A stretch of 64,000 nt of DNA from contig JBGTLU010000061.1 of the NCBI GenBank assembly GCA_041743935.1, forward strand, positions 35,776 through 99,775, given 5' to 3'. Positions 1 through 9,012 of this stretch are shown here, piece after piece. The stretch comes from JBGTLU01 sp041743935. Lineage in GTDB: Bacteria; Bacteroidota; Bacteroidia; Sphingobacteriales; Sphingobacteriaceae. Below the pieces are notes generated by a model. That model saw nothing but the letters and a program-made list of their open reading frames with translations. It did no database searches and was not told where the DNA came from. Both the position numbers and the translations under genes were made by a program. Within the stretch, counting starts at the first letter, position 1; each line of letters begins with the position of its first letter.

Positions 1-2525
1 AAGAAGCAAAAGATTTATCGTTTGCAGATTACACATTTAGCGATAAATTAATCCCATGGAAGATAGAAGCCGAATTTACCGGAAAAGAATTACTGGGTTT
101 GCGTTACCATCAGTTAATGCCCTTTGTAAGCAATGCCGAATTAGAACAAAATGCATTTAGGGTTATACCGGCAGATTTTGTAACCACCGAAGACGGAACC
201 GGCATTGTGCATACAGCTTCTGTTTTTGGTGCCGATGACTTTAGAGTTTGTAAAGAAAATAATGTTCCATCAGTGATGGTAAAAGATGAGCGTGGAAACG
301 AGTCACCGTTGGTAGATAAACAAGGGAAATTTGTAAAAGAAGTTACTGATTTTGCTGGCAAATACGTTAGAGAAGAATATTATTCTGATGATGTACGAAA
401 AAATCCAGATTTCCGCCCAACCGATGTGCTCATAGCCATCCAACTAAAAGAACAAAACAAAGCTTTTAAAGTAGAAAAATACGAACACAGCTACCCACAT
501 TGCTGGAGAACAGATAAGCCCATTTTATATTATCCTTTAGACTCTTGGTTTATTAAAACCACGGCATATAAAGATAAAATGGTTGCTCTCAATAAAACCA
601 TTAATTGGAAACCAGAAAGTACCGGAACCGGAAGATTTGGTAACTGGTTAGAAAATTTAGTGGATTGGAATTTGTCTCGCTCACGTTTTTGGGGAACCCC
701 ACTTCCAATCTGGAGAACCGAAGATGGAACCGAAGAAAAATGCATAGGAAGTGTAGAAGAACTAACAGAGGAATTTGAAAAAGCAAAAAAATTCAACATT
801 CAAAATTCTTCATTCAACATCCAATCTTTAGACCTTCATCGCCCATATGTTGACGATATAATATTAGTTGCAGAAAACGGGAAACCCATGTTCCGCGAGC
901 CAGATTTAATTGACGTTTGGTTCGATTCTGGAGCTATGCCTTATGCTCAATGGCACTATCCGTTTGAAAATAAAGAAAAATTTGATGCTGCTTACCCAGC
1001 TGATTTTATTGCCGAAGGAGTAGACCAAACTCGTGGCTGGTTTTTCACTCTACATGCCATAGCTGTTATGTTATTTGATTCTGTGGCATATAAAAATGTG
1101 GTTTCTAACGGATTGGTGTTAGATAAAAACGGCAACAAAATGTCAAAACGTTTGGGCAATGCTGCAGACCCCTTTACCACTATCCAACAATACGGAGCCG
1201 ATGCTACCAGATGGTACATGATATCTAATGCTGCACCTTGGGAAAATTTAAAGTTTAATGCCGATGGAATTGTAGAAGTACAGCGCAAATTCTTTGGCAC
1301 TCTGTACAACACGTATTCGTTTTTTGCTTTGTATGCAAACATTGATGGTTTTGAGATGGATGAGCAAAATGTAATTCCAGTAAAAGACAGACCTGAACTA
1401 GATCGTTGGATTTTATCTGCTTTACAAAAATTAATCCTTGAAGTAGAAGAAAATTACGAAAACTACGACCCAACAAAGGCGGCACGTGCCATACAAGATT
1501 TTACAAATGATCATTTATCTAATTGGTATGTAAGGTTATCTCGTCGGCGTTTTTGGCGAGGAGAGATGAACGAGGATAAGCGCTCTGCCTACGAAACTTT
1601 ATTTGAGTGTTTAATGGTTATTTCTCAATTGATGAGCCCTGTTGCTCCATTTTTTGCCGATTGGTTATACAAAAATTTAAGCGACGGAATCCGTCAAAAA
1701 GCAATAAAAAATAACACCCCTTTAGCTGCTTCATCGGTTCATTTAAGTAGTTGGACAAAAGCAGAAAGAGACAGAGTAGATGAAGATTTGTTAGAAAGCA
1801 TGAGTTTGGCGCAAGATATTTCTTCGTTAATCTTATCCTTACGAAAAAAAGTAGGTATAAACGTAAGGCAACCTTTGCAAAAAGCTATGATACCGGTCTT
1901 AAACAAATCATTTAGCAAAAAAGTAGAACGGATAACGGAACTTATTTTGACCGAAACTAACATAAAATCCATTGAATTTATTCAGGATACATCCGGATTA
2001 TTGACCAAGAAAATCAAACCAAATTTTAAAACATTAGGTAAAAAAGCTGGGCCATTAATGAAAGAAATAAGCAGTGCTATTTCTACCATGAACCAACCAG
2101 ACATTGCTGAATTAGAAGAAACCGGAAAATATAATCTTACCCTATTAAACACAAACTGGAATTTAAGCGTTGATGAGGTAGAAATACTTTCAGAAGATAT
2201 CCCCGGATGGCAGGTTGCAAGCATAGGAAAATTAACTGTAGCACTAGATACTACCATAACCACTGAATTGAAAAACGAAGGAATTGCCAGGGAATTGATC
2301 AATCGAATCCAAAATTTAAGAAAAGAAAAAAGGTATGAAGTTACCGATACGATTACAGTTAAACTCGAAAATGATTCATTAGTTAGCGAAGCAGTTAAAA
2401 ATAATTTAGCCTATATTTGCGCCGAAATTTTAGGTACTAAATTTCAATTAACAGATGCCCAAGATTTGAACGGTGATATCATCGAAATAGAAAACAAAGC
2501 ATTAAAAATCGAATTAAATAAATAA
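1..2525 (+). CDS. ileS: Isoleucyl-tRNA synthetase, 5' end outside the window
   Basis: This enzyme charges tRNA-Ile with isoleucine in the cytoplasm. The frame is open from base 3 without a start codon, so the gene continues upstream; about 841 residues are present, and the N-terminal part with the HIGH motif is missing. Seen here are the editing-domain stretch GTGIVHTA, the segment SRSRFWGTPLPIW, and the KMSKR signature followed by LGN near base 1141. KMSKR rather than KMSKS suggests the eukaryote-like IleRS2 class (inference). An in-frame imperfect 21-base repeat lies at 792-830. The stop is five bases before the next start, so the TraR/DksA gene is probably cotranscribed. The family call is secure. 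Confidence 0.96.
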   Translation, partial: EAKDLSFADYTFSDKLIPWKIEAEFTGKELLGLRYHQLMPFVSNAELEQNAFRVIPADFVTTEDGTGIVHTASVFGADDFRVCKENNVPSVMVKDERGNESPLVDKQGKFVKEVTDFAGKYVREEYYSDDVRKNPDFRPTDVLIAIQLKEQNKAFKVEKYEHSYPHCWRTDKPILYYPLDSWFIKTTAYKDKMVALNKTINWKPESTGTGRFGNWLENLVDWNLSRSRFWGTPLPIWRTEDGTEEKCIGSVEELTEEFEKAKKFNIQNSSFNIQSLDLHRPYVDDIILVAENGKPMFREPDLIDVWFDSGAMPYAQWHYPFENKEKFDAAYPADFIAEGVDQTRGWFFTLHAIAVMLFDSVAYKNVVSNGLVLDKNGNKMSKRLGNAADPFTTIQQYGADATRWYMISNAAPWENLKFNADGIVEVQRKFFGTLYNTYSFFALYANIDGFEMDEQNVIPVKDRPELDRWILSALQKLILEVEENYENYDPTKAARAIQDFTNDHLSNWYVRLSRRRFWRGEMNEDKRSAYETLFECLMVISQLMSPVAPFFADWLYKNLSDGIRQKAIKNNTPLAASSVHLSSWTKAERDRVDEDLLESMSLAQDISSLILSLRKKVGINVRQPLQKAMIPVLNKSFSKKVERITELILTETNIKSIEFIQDTSGLLTKKIKPNFKTLGKKAGPLMKEISSAISTMNQPDIAELEETGKYNLTLLNTNWNLSVDEVEILSEDIPGWQVASIGKLTVALDTTITTELKNEGIARELINRIQNLRKEKRYEVTDTITVKLENDSLVSEAVKNNLAYICAEILGTKFQLTDAQDLNGDIIEIENKALKIELNK
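791..830 (+). repeat. In-frame imperfect 21-base tandem repeat inside ileS
   Basis: Two adjacent units, FNIQNSS then FNIQSLD in protein, differ at few bases. They sit between the catalytic-core segment and the conserved LHRPYVDDI stretch, so they look like a short low-complexity insertion tolerated at a surface loop. The unit ATTCAACATTCAAAATTC resembles AT-rich degenerate repeats common between genes of Bacteroidota. Confidence 0.6.
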
Positions 2526-2530
2526 AAGAA

Positions 2531-2917
2531 ATGGAAAACCAAGCACAAAAAAACAGCTACTCCGATATAGAATTAGTAGAATTTAAAGAATTAATTCAAA
2601 GTAAATTAGCAGCAGCTCGCGAAGAACTATCTCGCCTAACTCAAACGTTAAGTAATCCGAATGCAAACGGCACCGACGATACAGCAGGTACGTTTAAAGT
2701 ATTAGAAGATGGTTCTGCAACGCTAGAAAAAGAACACGTAAGCCAAATGGCTTCTCGTCAGAAAAAATTCATCGAAAATTTAGAGGCTGCTTTAGTTCGT
2801 ATTGAAAACAAAACCTACGGCATTTGTCGCGAAACCGGTAAATTAATTCAAAAAGAACGTTTACGCGCAGTTCCGCATGCCACCTTAAGCATGGAAGCAA
2901 AATTAAAACAAGCATAA
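2531..2917 (+). CDS. TraR/DksA family protein with a reduced zinc finger
   Basis: A 128-residue protein of the TraR/DksA type, a family that binds RNA polymerase through its secondary channel. The N-terminal part is a charged helical, probably coiled-coil segment; the C-terminal part has the family signature YGICRETGKLI followed by KERLRAVPHAT. Only one cysteine is present, so the four-cysteine zinc site of Escherichia coli DksA is absent; from memory this is usual in the Bacteroidota members. It lies between ileS and lspA, an order I recall from other Bacteroidota. Whether it acts like DksA is not shown by the sequence. Confidence 0.85.
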   Translation: MENQAQKNSYSDIELVEFKELIQSKLAAAREELSRLTQTLSNPNANGTDDTAGTFKVLEDGSATLEKEHVSQMASRQKKFIENLEAALVRIENKTYGICRETGKLIQKERLRAVPHATLSMEAKLKQA

Positions 2918-2972
2918 AAGTTTAACTTTTTATTGCAAAAATTAATTTTTAATTACTGCATAGCACCAAAGC

Positions 2973-3566
2973 ATGAATAAATACGTAAAGTATAGTTTAC
3001 TAATTCTTGGAATCTTATTAGCCGACCAAATATTAAAGACATGGATTAAAAACAACATGTTTCTTGGTCAGGAATTTATGATTTTCCCATGGTTTATTAT
3101 CCATTTTACCGAGAATAATGGCATGGCTTTCGGGCTTGAGTTTGCAGGTAAATATGGTAAGTTATTTTTAACTGTATTTAGAATAATTGCAGTAATTGGT
3201 ATTGGATACGGATTACATTACATCATCAAACATAATTACCACAAAGGATTACAGTTTTGTGTGAGTTTGATTTTAGCCGGGGCTGTAGGAAATATTATTG
3301 ATAGTGTGTTTTACGGAGTCGTATATGATTATGCTCCGCTTTTCCATGGCAGAGTGGTAGATATGTTTTATTTGCCAGTCATACAAGGTAGCTATCCATC
3401 ATGGTTTCCGTTTTGGGCCGGAGATCAATTCATTTTCTTTCGTCCGGTTTTTAACATTGCCGATGCCGCAATTAGCATAGGAGTTATTACCATACTGATC
3501 TTTCAAAAAAGATATTTTAAGGAAGAAGAGATAACAACTTCTAAAGAAACAATTACTACTGAATAA
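2973..3566 (+). CDS. lspA: Lipoprotein signal peptidase (signal peptidase II)
   Basis: An inner-membrane aspartyl protease that removes signal peptides from prolipoproteins after lipid attachment. The 197-residue product has four hydrophobic segments and the conserved blocks TENNGMAFG, GAVGNIIDS and FNIADAAIS. The catalytic aspartates should be Asp110 and Asp164. It is longer than the Escherichia coli enzyme because of an extra stretch around residues 112-155, a form I recall from Bacteroidota. It follows the TraR/DksA gene by 55 bases. Several lipoprotein precursors in this window (M48 peptidase, DUF4292, ice-binding protein) are likely substrates. Confidence 0.95.
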   Translation: MNKYVKYSLLILGILLADQILKTWIKNNMFLGQEFMIFPWFIIHFTENNGMAFGLEFAGKYGKLFLTVFRIIAVIGIGYGLHYIIKHNYHKGLQFCVSLILAGAVGNIIDSVFYGVVYDYAPLFHGRVVDMFYLPVIQGSYPSWFPFWAGDQFIFFRPVFNIADAAISIGVITILIFQKRYFKEEEITTSKETITTE

Positions 3567-3639
3567 TTGTAACAAATTATTTATATACTGCTTTTCTTAG
3601 CTATTTCTCTTAATTTGGATGAGTTTAATCCAAACCATT

Positions 3640-5787
3640 ATGAAGAAATTTTTATTAAGTGTAGTACTTTTTATTTCCTTATCAATAGTTTATGCTCAAA
3701 ACGGAACCCAAAAAATTGTAGTTACCGATCTATTAAAAATTAACCAAATTGGCTCTGTAGCTATCTCGCCAGATGGAACACAAGTATTGTACATTGTAAA
3801 TAGCACAGTTCCCGATCCAAGTAACAAACTGGAGTATCAGTACAGATCTCACATTTATCTAAAAAACCTAAAAACCAATACCCCTGCCATTGCATTAACC
3901 CGAGGCAATGTAAGTACATCACAACCTGCATGGTCGCCCGATGGTAAAACCATTGCATTTGTTAGAGCAATTGGCGGACGTTCACAAATATTTTTGCTGT
4001 CCATGAATGGTGGAGAACCTTTACAACTTACCAACGAAACGTACGGGGCATCCGGACCACAATGGTCGCCAAACGGGAAAAGTATTCTGTTTTCTACCAG
4101 TTTTTCTTTAGAAGATTTATTAAAAGATTCGGCCATGGTTGCCAATAAAATGTTGCCTACTTGGAGTTCAGAAAAGCCAGGGTTTGCAGATAACTCTCAT
4201 TGGTTATCCTCAAAATCAAAAGCCAATCCGGATGGTAACATAAACGAAATCCGGGCTTACTTAGCTCAAAACGAACGTGATAGTAAAGCTAAAGTGGTAA
4301 ATAAACTTAATTTCCAGACCGAATCGGATGTTCAAACCAGAATAAACATTTCGCATATTTTTATTGTAGATGCCCAAGAAGGCGCCAAACCTCGCCAGCT
4401 AACTACTGGATTTAATTCAACGGGCGGTGCTGTGTGGTTATCCAATACTAGTATCGTTTACAGTACCGCTTCAGATGCCAATACTCACCCAGATAGAGTT
4501 CAGGAAAATCAGATAATGAGTATGAATATCTCTAACGGAACTACACAGATTTTACTAAAAGAAGCCGGAAATAATTATGGTGCCATTACCCCCTCTAGGG
4601 ATGGTAGAACTATAGCTCTTGTTAACGGAACTCCAGGAGGACTGGCCCCATCAAAACTAGCATTACTTACCAATGGCCGTAAAACCATAATTGAATACGA
4701 CAGAAACACTAGCGGGTTAACTTGGTCTAAAGATAATCGTTACCTCTATTTCACTTCTTCGAGTAATGGTGGAGTGATTTTAAATCGTTTAACGATTGCC
4801 AACCGAAGAATTGAACGTTTATCCGATTTTGAGTCGGGAGTTGGAAGTTTTGATGTAAGCAGCTCGGGAATTGTGTACGTAAAAACGGAAGTTGCTAACC
4901 CATTTGAATTATACTCTGCCAATTTATTGAATAAAAGTAGTCGTAGAATCTCCGAACATAACGTTGGATGGTTACGTGAGAAAAAGCTTAGTTTCCCTGA
5001 AAAAGGAATTTACACCAATTCCAATGGACAAGCCATTGAATATTGGGTGATGAAACCAACTTTCCAGCAAGCTGGCAAGAAATACCCTTTAATGTTACAA
5101 ATACATGGCGGACCAACAGCCATGTGGGGTCCCGGTGAAGCAAGCATGTGGCACGAGTTTCAGTTTTTTGCTTCGCAAGGATTCGGAATTGTGTATTCTA
5201 ATCCACGTGGTTCCAGTGGTTACGGATTCGACTTTTTAGCAAGTAATTTTCAGGATTGGGGAACCGGTCCGGCAGAAGATGTGTTAGGAGCAGAAACTGC
5301 AGCAGCAAAATTGCCTTGGGTAGATACCGAACGACGAGTAGTTACAGGAGGTTCCTATGCAGGCTATCTTACTGCATGGATTGTAGCACATGATAACCGT
5401 TTTAAAGCAGCAGCAGCACAACGCGGAGTATATGAACTCACCACGTTCATGGGCGAAGGGAATGCGTGGCGATTAGTACCAAATTATTTTGGCGGTTATC
5501 CATGGGAAGAAGACGTAAAAAAGGTATTGGATAGAGAATCTCCTTACACTTACGTGCAAAACATAAACACGCCTTTACTAATTATTCATGGCGAAAACGA
5601 TTTACGTACTGGTGTGCAACAGAGCGCCATGATGTATAAAAGTTTAAAAATTCTGGAGAAACCTGTAGAGTATATCCTACACCCGGGTGCAACACATGAA
5701 TTAAGCAGGTCAGGAAATATTAGGCAACGATTTGATAGAATGCTCAGGATGTATGAGTTTTTATACAGATATGTAGGACAAGAATAG
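3640..5787 (+). CDS. Secreted S9 family peptidase (prolyl oligopeptidase type)
   Basis: A serine peptidase exported to the periplasm or beyond. The N-terminus MKKFLLSVVLFISLSIVYAQ is a signal peptide. A TolB-like beta-propeller with repeated SPDG and WSPDGK motifs fills roughly residues 30-400, and an alpha/beta hydrolase domain follows. The triad is readable: Ser572 in GGSYAGY, Asp654 in HGENDLR and His686 in PGATHE; the HGGP oxyanion loop is also present. An in-frame ATG exists at 3619, but 3640 starts the signal peptide directly, and a near -7 element (TTAATTTG, 3610-3617) overlaps the earlier ATG. Substrate unknown; a dipeptidyl or acylaminoacyl peptidase role is possible. Confidence 0.9.
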   Translation: MKKFLLSVVLFISLSIVYAQNGTQKIVVTDLLKINQIGSVAISPDGTQVLYIVNSTVPDPSNKLEYQYRSHIYLKNLKTNTPAIALTRGNVSTSQPAWSPDGKTIAFVRAIGGRSQIFLLSMNGGEPLQLTNETYGASGPQWSPNGKSILFSTSFSLEDLLKDSAMVANKMLPTWSSEKPGFADNSHWLSSKSKANPDGNINEIRAYLAQNERDSKAKVVNKLNFQTESDVQTRINISHIFIVDAQEGAKPRQLTTGFNSTGGAVWLSNTSIVYSTASDANTHPDRVQENQIMSMNISNGTTQILLKEAGNNYGAITPSRDGRTIALVNGTPGGLAPSKLALLTNGRKTIIEYDRNTSGLTWSKDNRYLYFTSSSNGGVILNRLTIANRRIERLSDFESGVGSFDVSSSGIVYVKTEVANPFELYSANLLNKSSRRISEHNVGWLREKKLSFPEKGIYTNSNGQAIEYWVMKPTFQQAGKKYPLMLQIHGGPTAMWGPGEASMWHEFQFFASQGFGIVYSNPRGSSGYGFDFLASNFQDWGTGPAEDVLGAETAAAKLPWVDTERRVVTGGSYAGYLTAWIVAHDNRFKAAAAQRGVYELTTFMGEGNAWRLVPNYFGGYPWEEDVKKVLDRESPYTYVQNINTPLLIIHGENDLRTGVQQSAMMYKSLKILEKPVEYILHPGATHELSRSGNIRQRFDRMLRMYEFLYRYVGQE

Positions 5788-5972
5788 TTTATAGTTATTA
5801 GTTGATAGTTGCTAGTATTTATTTTTTACAAATGGATAGAATTACACTTTATAGCAAAATCTCATTTTTAAATTCTAAAAATCATTGGCAGTATAAGACA
5901 CGAACTATAAAAAATCGTAATTCATAATTGATACTTAACCGATTGTTTAAAAACATAATAACTGGCATGATA
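5788..5972. other. Intergenic region with degenerate AT-rich repeats
   Basis: No gene seen. The first 45 bases are built from variants of the unit TAGTTNATAGTT, and bases 5907-5935 contain AATCGTAATTCATAATTG, another common style of AT-rich intergenic repeat in Bacteroidota. No hairpin terminator for the S9 peptidase gene was found here. Confidence 0.4.
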
Positions 5973-6000
5973 TTTAGTTTTACTAAATCCAAAAACTAAA
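5973..6000 (+). promoter_or_regulatory. Inverted repeat just upstream of the SIMPL gene
   Basis: A perfect 9-base inverted repeat (TTTAGTTTT / AAAACTAAA, 10-base spacer) ends four bases before the start codon at 6005. It could be an mRNA hairpin controlling translation or an operator. The function is unknown. Confidence 0.4.
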
Positions 6001-6004
6001 CATC

Positions 6005-6700
6005 ATGAAAAAAATCATCTTCCTTGCGCTAGCAATATTTTGTGCCTTACAGGTAAGTGCTCAAAACCCAGAATTGGTTAAACAAGTTTCTGTAAACGGA
6101 GTAGCCGAAATGGAAATCACGCCAGATATTATCTACGTAAACATCACCCTAAAAGAATATTTTAGAGATGTAGCCAACCGTAGAAAAGTAGAAATAGACG
6201 TATTAGAAAAAGAACTACAAACTGCTGTATTAGCTGCTGGTATCCCGTCAGAAAATTTTACAGTTGACAATATATACGGCTACAACTACGATTGGAATAA
6301 GAAAAAAGGAGAAGAATTTTTAGGTAGAAAGCGATACAGGATAAAAGTATCTGACCTGAAAAAAATAAATGAAATCATTAGTAATGTAGATGGAAAAGGC
6401 ATTGAATCTGTTAATATTGGTGAATTTTCGCATACCAAAATTGAGCAGTATAAAAGTGAATTGATGATTAAAGCCGTACAAAATGCCAAATTTAAAGCAG
6501 AAACTTTGTTAGGAAGTATCGGAGAAAAATTAGACGGCCTAATTCAGTTAAGTGCAAATTCAGGATACTTTGCTCCACCAATGATTAGATCAAACGAAAT
6601 GTATTCTACCAAAATGGCTACAGACGAATTTATGCCAGAAATAGAAGTAAGAACCATAAAGTTGAGAGAAGAAGTACAAGCTACTTTTAAGATAAAATAA
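6005..6700 (+). CDS. Secreted SIMPL domain (DUF541) protein
   Basis: A 231-residue exported protein. The signal peptide MKKIIFLALAIFCALQVSAQ is followed by a SIMPL/DUF541 domain: the opening VSVNGVAEMEITPDIIYVNI and the pattern of alternating strands and a long helix are typical. SIMPL proteins are periplasmic or surface proteins whose biochemical role is poorly defined; links to oxidative stress and to signalling have been proposed for a few members. The gene stands alone, with an inverted repeat directly upstream and a clear terminator downstream. Confidence 0.85.
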   Translation: MKKIIFLALAIFCALQVSAQNPELVKQVSVNGVAEMEITPDIIYVNITLKEYFRDVANRRKVEIDVLEKELQTAVLAAGIPSENFTVDNIYGYNYDWNKKKGEEFLGRKRYRIKVSDLKKINEIISNVDGKGIESVNIGEFSHTKIEQYKSELMIKAVQNAKFKAETLLGSIGEKLDGLIQLSANSGYFAPPMIRSNEMYSTKMATDEFMPEIEVRTIKLREEVQATFKIK

Positions 6701-6736
6701 AGTATTGCCCATCGGGGATAATTTATATTGCATTTA

Positions 6737-6771
6737 AAATCCTGTTCGCTAAAACGAGCAGGATTTTTTTT
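6737..6771 (+). terminator. Rho-independent terminator after the SIMPL gene
   Basis: A 12-base stem (AAATCCTGTTCG with CGAGCAGGATTT, one wobble pair), a 6-base loop and eight T residues. Confidence 0.88.
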
Positions 6772-6893
6772 ATCCTTTATTTGGCTACAGCAAATGGGGC
6801 AATGAAAATATTTATTAAATTAATGTAGATTTTTATTGTTTATCAATAAATTATTATTGATATTTGTGGAGTTAAAAATAAATCAAACTCAAA

Positions 6894-7433
6894 ATGACAA
6901 CAAAAACAACTTTTATTATGACCACTCTCCATGTTATTGCATGGATTCTGTTTGTGGGTCTCTGTATCGAAACTGGCATATTACTATTTTCCTTTGTAGT
7001 AAATATTGTGGTAAACAATAAGGAAGCAGAAAATTTGTACAAGGGTTTAAATCTAGCTACATTGTACCAATATAGCATTTGGCAATACGTTGCTGTTTCG
7101 TCTTTGCTTATTTTCCTATCTGGCTTAAAGGCTTTTATCTTTTATTTGGTTATCCAGATTTTTACGAAAATCAATCTGATTAATCCTTTTAGTTTAGAAG
7201 TATCCACCTTAATTTCTAAAATTAGTTACGTTGCACTTCAAATTGGCATCCTATCTATAATAGTGAGTGGCTATATAAAATGGTTAGCCAAAAGAGGTAT
7301 AGAACTAAGTAATGTGAGCGATTATCTTGGCGGTGCTTCTGAATATTTATTACTTGGAGGAGTCATCTTTATGATAGCTCAGATATTTAAAAGAGGAATA
7401 GAAATACAAACCGAAAACGAATTAACCATATAA
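6894..7433 (+). CDS. DUF2975 family membrane protein
   Basis: A 179-residue integral membrane protein with four hydrophobic segments (about residues 9-35, 60-85, 105-125 and 145-165), the layout of the DUF2975 family. The motif NPFSLEVSTLISKISYVALQ between the second and third segments is typical. A cro/C1-type regulator starts three bases after its stop. DUF2975 and small XRE regulators commonly occur as pairs, so the two probably form one regulated unit. No biochemical function is established. A weak promoter (TTG, 20 bases, GATATTTG ending near 6867) precedes it. Confidence 0.8.
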   Translation: MTTKTTFIMTTLHVIAWILFVGLCIETGILLFSFVVNIVVNNKEAENLYKGLNLATLYQYSIWQYVAVSSLLIFLSGLKAFIFYLVIQIFTKINLINPFSLEVSTLISKISYVALQIGILSIIVSGYIKWLAKRGIELSNVSDYLGGASEYLLLGGVIFMIAQIFKRGIEIQTENELTI

Positions 7434-7436
7434 GCC

Positions 7437-7640
7437 ATGCCTATAATCGTAAATTTAGATGTGATGATGGCAAAGCGCAAAATGTCATTAAACGAACTTT
7501 CTGAACGGGTGGATTTAACGCTTTCTAATTTATCTATACTAAAAACAGGAAAAGCAAAGGCCGTTAGGTTTAATACACTCGAGGCTATATGCAAAGCGTT
7601 GGATTGCCAACCCGGAGACATTTTGGAGTACAAAGAATAA
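7437..7640 (+). CDS. Small XRE-family HTH regulator
   Basis: A 67-residue DNA-binding protein made almost only of a helix-turn-helix (MSLNELSERVDLTLSNLSIL) with the family ending ALDCQPGDILEY. It resembles the short YozG/YvaO-like regulators encoded beside DUF2975 proteins. The start is three bases after the DUF2975 stop, so translation is probably coupled. It likely controls its own operon (inference). Confidence 0.88.
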   Translation: MPIIVNLDVMMAKRKMSLNELSERVDLTLSNLSILKTGKAKAVRFNTLEAICKALDCQPGDILEYKE

Positions 7641-7649
7641 GAAAAACTT

Positions 7650-7685
7650 TTTCAGCAAGAGCCTAATATTCGGCTCTTGCTGAAA
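7650..7685. terminator. Bidirectional terminator between the XRE gene and serS
   Basis: A perfect 14-base stem (TTTCAGCAAGAGCC and its complement) with an 8-base loop between two convergent genes. T-rich sequence follows on the minus strand, so it fits serS best. Confidence 0.85.
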
Positions 7686-7689
7686 TAAC

Positions 7690-8961
7690 TTATTTAATCC
7701 ACTCAAAGCCGGTATACGGCACCAATACTTTTGGTATTCTTATTCCTTCTTCTGTTTGATTATTCTCTAAAATAGAAGCAACAATTCTTGGCAGAGCCAA
7801 AGCGCTTCCGTTTAAGGTATGTGCTAATTGAGGCTTGCCTTCTTTTCCTTTAAATCTCAACTTTAAGCGATTGCTTTGAAATGTTTCGAAGTTAGAAACC
7901 GAGCTAACTTCCAACCACTTGGCTTGTGCTGCACAAAATACTTCCATATCATACGTCAGAGCAGAGCCAAAACTCATATCGCCACCGCATAAACACAGTA
8001 CTCTATAAGGTAATTCTAAGTCTTGTAATAACTGTTGTACGTGCAAACTCATCTCCTCCAATACTTCATATGACTTTTCGGGATGAGCAATTTGTACAAT
8101 CTCTACTTTATCAAACTGATGTAAACGGTTTAAGCCTCTAACGTGTGCCCCATAAGAGCCTGCTTCTCTGCGAAAACAAGGAGTATAACCGGCATTCTTA
8201 ATGGGTAAATCCTCTTCTTTAACAATCACATCTCGGTATAAATTTGTAATAGGAACTTCGGCAGTTGGGATAAGGTACAAACCATCCAACCCAATGTGAT
8301 ACATCTGACCCTCTTTATCTGGCAATTGTCCGGTACCAAAGCCCGAAGCTTCGTTTACCAATATTGGTGGTTGCATTTCGCGGTAACCGGCAGCATCTGC
8401 TTGGTCTAAAAAATAATTGATAAGTGCGCGCTGTAAACGAGCACCTTTCCCTTTATACACCGGAAAGCCTGCTCCAGTAATTTTATTACCTAATTCAAAA
8501 TCGATGATATCGTATTTAGCAGCCAACTCCCAATGCGGTACGGCTTTTTCGTATAAATCGGGTTTTGTACCCCAACTAATTACCGTTTCATTATCCTCGG
8601 CAGATTTACCAAGCGGAACCATTACGTGCGGAAGATTGGGTACTAAAACCAATGCATTTTGTAATTGCTGTTCAATTTCGGATAGCTCTTCATTAAGCAA
8701 TTTTATATCCTCACGTAACAGCATACTGCGTTGTTTCATGCTTTCTGCATCTTCTTTTTTTCCATCGCGCATTAACTCGCCGATGGTTTTTGCCATGCTG
8801 TTAGATTGTGACGATACATTATCCAGTTGCAATTGGGTAGATTTTCTTCTGTTATCTAAATTTAAAATAACATCCACTAAATCTAATTGCTTGAAATTTT
8901 TTACCGCCAATCGTTGCAATACGTACTCTTTATTTTCGCGGATATAATTAACTTGCAGCAT
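7690..8961 (-). CDS. serS: Seryl-tRNA synthetase
   Basis: Charges tRNA-Ser and tRNA-Sec-type tRNAs with serine. The 423-residue product starts MLQVNYIRENKEYV, then has the N-terminal antiparallel coiled-coil arm, class II motif 2 (FRREAGSYG ... HQFDKVE) and motif 3 (NGSALALPRIVASILENNQ). An in-frame start 63 bases upstream would add an unrelated 21 residues and lies upstream of the promoter -7 element at 8980-8987, so the ATG at 8961 is chosen; it leaves a leader of about 12 bases. The gene diverges from rsmI and ends at a strong shared terminator. Confidence 0.96.
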   Translation of the reverse strand: MLQVNYIRENKEYVLQRLAVKNFKQLDLVDVILNLDNRRKSTQLQLDNVSSQSNSMAKTIGELMRDGKKEDAESMKQRSMLLREDIKLLNEELSEIEQQLQNALVLVPNLPHVMVPLGKSAEDNETVISWGTKPDLYEKAVPHWELAAKYDIIDFELGNKITGAGFPVYKGKGARLQRALINYFLDQADAAGYREMQPPILVNEASGFGTGQLPDKEGQMYHIGLDGLYLIPTAEVPITNLYRDVIVKEEDLPIKNAGYTPCFRREAGSYGAHVRGLNRLHQFDKVEIVQIAHPEKSYEVLEEMSLHVQQLLQDLELPYRVLCLCGGDMSFGSALTYDMEVFCAAQAKWLEVSSVSNFETFQSNRLKLRFKGKEGKPQLAHTLNGSALALPRIVASILENNQTEEGIRIPKVLVPYTGFEWIK

Positions 8962-8979
8962 TATTTTATACTTTTTGTG

Positions 8980-9003
8980 CAAAGATAATAATCCAAACCG
9001 CAA
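8980..9003 (-). promoter_or_regulatory. serS promoter
   Basis: A perfect TAnnTTTG element (TATCTTTG, 8980-8987 complement) lies 18 bases before the serS ATG. A TTG sits 13 bases further upstream, closer than the usual spacing of about 19. Confidence 0.55.
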
Positions 9004-9012
9004 CCCCACTGC

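Noticed and set aside
2916..2930. Palindrome AAAAGTTTAACTTTT after the TraR/DksA gene
   Set aside because: The loop would be one base, or the stem only five bases; not a convincing terminator.
3619..3639. Upstream ATG of the first S9 peptidase
   Set aside because: It would add seven residues before the signal peptide and sits at a near -7 element (3610-3617); the ATG at 3640 fits better.
8417..8947. Long open frame on the plus strand inside serS
   Set aside because: A shadow frame of a well-conserved gene; no family resemblance and no promoter.
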